Position numbers and translations under genes: made by a program. Below are positions 61,082 through 64,000 of a stretch of DNA of 64,000 nt, one piece after another. Below the pieces are notes generated by a model. That model made no database searches. It was not told the origin of the DNA and saw nothing but the letters and a program-made list of their open reading frames with translations. Each line of letters opens with the position of its first letter. The stretch's first letter is position 1. This DNA is from Smittia aterrima (Eukaryota; Arthropoda; Insecta; Diptera; Chironomidae), in the NCBI GenBank assembly GCA_033063855.1, contig CP093829.1, forward strand, positions 23,095,537 to 23,159,536, in the 5' to 3' direction.

Positions 61082-64000
61082 CTAAAGAACGAAGTGGAAT
61101 TTGATTCGTGAGATCACGGATTGTCTGATCGATCAGACAAAGTTTTTTCAATTTTCTGCTGGCAGTTTCAAAGTTTTTCGAAAGTCGATAAATTGTCGCG
61201 ACACGACCCAAGTGCTAATTCATTTGCGTAACAATCTCCAACCCTAACTGAACTATACACGTCCATAACTTGCATAATACAAACGACGAAAAATGTCAAA
61301 CTAATTTTTTCCAATCACATCATAACTTAGCAGGAAAAACCTTTGCGAGAGATTAGCGCGGACACAAAGATTTTATTTTTATAAAAAAAAGCGACTTTGA
61401 GCTTGCGCGCGTTACTTAATTTAAATATTCGAATATATTTCAATCCGATATGCCGCAATTAAATCGTAACACAACGGACGGAATAAAAAAACATTTTAAA
61501 ATCAGCATTTAGACTAGTCATATTTCAATCAATAAATCTCTGGACTTGTGTGTAGTTAATAAAATGGACAAACATTTTATTTTTCACTCGATCGCCTGAC
61601 GCTCGTAACTAACTGACTTTGTGTTTTGTTTTTTCTCTCTCCCTCTGCTTTTTAGATTTCGAAAGAGCTTGTCGCGACTAAAGTGCACAAGTTGGTGTTG
61701 TTTACATGCATTTTAAAATCGCATTTATTAGAAAATTGTTTATTAATAGGATCGAGGAGAGAATAAATTTTCACGCGGCAAGCACGAGCCGCAATTAGAT
61801 TGTGACAATTTAATTTCGGTGTTTCGCTTCTTGACTCGATTACTTCTGAATGAAGTTACGACTTATGAGACCTCATAGATTGAATTCAAATGAATTATTG
61901 AATCGTCCACAGCAAACGGAAATTCCAATAAATAATTTATTGTCTTAAGCGTCTGACGCAAGCAACTTAATTGCTGTTTGATTACAAAGTCACACCACAT
62001 GCGCAGGTTGTAATCCTTTAACGGCAAATGACTATGTTGGCAGCTAGAACAGCTTAGACTTGAAGTAGAGTAATTTAAATCAAATCTCAATTAATCAAAG
62101 CGTCCCGGTCCTTGCAAAACTGCATTTTTCATCATTTCCTTCACTCGCTTGATCGCAATTATTGCATAAAATGAATTATCTCATTTAATAAAAGCGGAAA
62201 AATATTTTTAGAATCTTAGTGAACGTTTAGTTGAGCAGCCTCGAAGCAAAAGTCGATATCAATATAAAACGCCTAAATCGCAAAGCTTTACGCTAATTAG
62301 GGGTAGCCACGACTTTGCGGAGATTAATTGAAGATATCGTTCGGTTGCAAAAAGTTTGCTAATGCGGATTTGAATTGGAGCAGTTTCACTGCGGCTACCG
62401 CTGACCGAGCAGAACACAATGGCGATTTATCACTAAATAATCAGCGCATTAGCGGTCGGAGAGTTAAAAAAACTTTTACAATTATGTAATTGAGCCCCGA
62501 AACCGAATTCGACAATGAAGTGGAAAATGAAATAAAAATATTAAATTTCAGCACGAAAACAAAAGCCGCGATTAATCTATTAATTCTCTTTGTGGTTACG
62601 AAATGAAAATATTTATCAGAAGAAAAAGAGAGAAATAATGAAAAGTCCGTCGAATGGACAAACAGCAGATTTATTAAATGAATTATGTTGACTTTGATTG
62701 TGCTTCGTTTGTCTGGGACACTGACTGCAGGCTAAGACTTTTTCGTAATCCTAAATATCCACAATGCCACTCTTGCCTTAAGCCGTTGAAATCTAAGACA
62801 ATTAAGGATCATTAATCTTTCGAGGCGGAGACAATGAAGTTCGATATCGAAGACATCAGCTTGAGTCACGGCTACTGCTACAACAAACTTCGGATTGCTG
62901 TGTGCAACTGTTGTCCCCAAGCTCGAGAATTACAATAAATGTTAATGCAAATGACACCAGCTGCGGAGAGCGAAAGCGACACGAATTAAAACGCAGTTTG
63001 AGCTAGGCAGAGAGTTGCGTGGGCCGCGAAAAATACTTTGAAGCTGATATTTATTTAACAATAAAGATAAATATCACGATTAATGTCCCAACAGCAAAGA
63101 CAGTCATCGAAAGAAATCGCAGATCAATTATTAACTCTAAACTATGTCGATCGCGAAGGGAAACGCAAAAAAAAAATTACAAATTTGTGCTCCGTTAACT
63201 TAACCGATATGGCATCGAAATAACCGTAAAGAAGGGGAATTAATTTATCAATTAACATTTACGAGGAGTTGTCACCTCAATGCTCGCCACTAACGACAAC
63301 AAAGAAGCCTTTCGATGTCGCAATCTCACTTTGGGTATCAACTCTTTACGAATACATTGTTGCATTCTTCTCGGTCTTAATGAAATCAACGAAAAAGACA
63401 AAAAAAAATAAACTAAGAGTAGAATTACAACTTTGATGCGATCGTCAAAGAAGCTCATATTGTCAGACTATTGTCATCATTGCTTTAACGACTCCATAAG
63501 ACTTTCGACTTTCCATCGCCTTTGAGATTGAAGAAATTATAAAATTCTTTAGAGACCGAGAAAGGCTAAGATGTGATTTCAACAATTAAAAGTCGAATTG
63601 AAGGTAATTCAATATTTTTTCATTTCATCTCTTTCGTTCTTCTCCATGACGACGACGACGACGTTGAATGTAATAAGTGAAACAAAGTCTGATGTAAAAG
63701 ATGTTTGTCGCATTGTAATAAAGAAAATTAAGTCAAGCACAAAGTATTGAATTACCCGAAGACGAGAAAGAAGGAAACCTTCGACATGAACTTTACATCG
63801 AAAACTATCTCAACTTTTTTCTATTAGCACACGATGATTAAAACATAAAACAAGAGAATTGCTCTCTCTCTCTCTCTCCATCTCTGGCTTGAAGCATTCA
63901 ATTTAAAGTCGCGGCTAATTTGATAAAGCTAGTTAAGTGAAAATTTCTTTTCTCCTCCGCTTGAGTGTTAACTAACGATCTCGATCGATGTTTGCGCTGT
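61082..64000. other. Right-edge grainyhead intron, incomplete
   Basis: 2.9 kb upstream of the first visible exon. I found no exon that ends in the needed phase with a good donor, so the preceding exon is probably outside. It has a (GAC)n run at 63648-63663 and a (CT)n run at 63862-63878. Confidence 0.4.

Noticed and set aside
62732..62920. Possible upstream grainyhead exon on minus
   Set aside because: The 62-codon frame bears no likeness to Grainyhead, and no donor of the required phase was found.
1..64000. CRISPR arrays, operons, phage or insertion sequences
   Set aside because: Introns, poly(A) signals and gene content are eukaryotic; no regularly spaced repeats or IS-type terminal repeats seen.

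Overview
The window is eukaryotic, from an insect and most likely a nematoceran fly; a chironomid midge would fit, but that is an inference. The grounds are AT-rich DNA, many introns of only 50-65 bp in housekeeping genes, and Grainyhead exons that follow the Drosophila protein closely and in order. I see no bacterial, viral or CRISPR content.

Bases 1-24,600 are gene-dense. In order: a chromokinesin (KIF4/Klp3A type, minus, running off the left edge); tafazzin (plus); branched-chain 2-oxoacid dehydrogenase E1 beta (minus); a 2.1-kb non-coding stretch; an F-box/LRR-like gene (plus); a long MROH1-like HEAT-repeat gene (minus) whose frame is broken; a 120-residue orphan (minus); and DNA polymerase theta (POLQ/mus308, plus). 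Pairs are head to head (kinesin/tafazzin, orphan/POLQ) or tail to tail (tafazzin/BCKDHB, F-box/MROH1, POLQ/grainyhead).

From 24,561 to the right edge lies the transcription-factor gene grainyhead (minus). Sixteen coding exons from the middle of the activation region to the stop codon are spread over 36.5 kb, with introns up to 7 kb; the first exons lie beyond 64,000. A complete papain-family cysteine protease gene sits in the largest intron on the opposite strand and has an altered active-site motif. The rest of the intronic DNA shows no supportable genes.

The most interesting signal is a set of partial copies of the POLQ gene near itself. A 171-bp patch in intron 1 of the adjacent orphan gene copies POLQ exon 1, with a 49-bp deletion joined at a 6-bp microhomology. 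A second patch at 6554-6723 joins the POLQ 5' end directly to a copy of the F-box 5' region. Copied patches and microhomology deletions are what polymerase-theta-mediated end joining leaves behind, so this locus may carry the marks of its own enzyme. The copy in the orphan's intron also makes that pre-mRNA antisense to POLQ mRNA. MROH1 carries an in-frame TGA and at least one frameshift, so it is either decaying, recoded or mis-sequenced.
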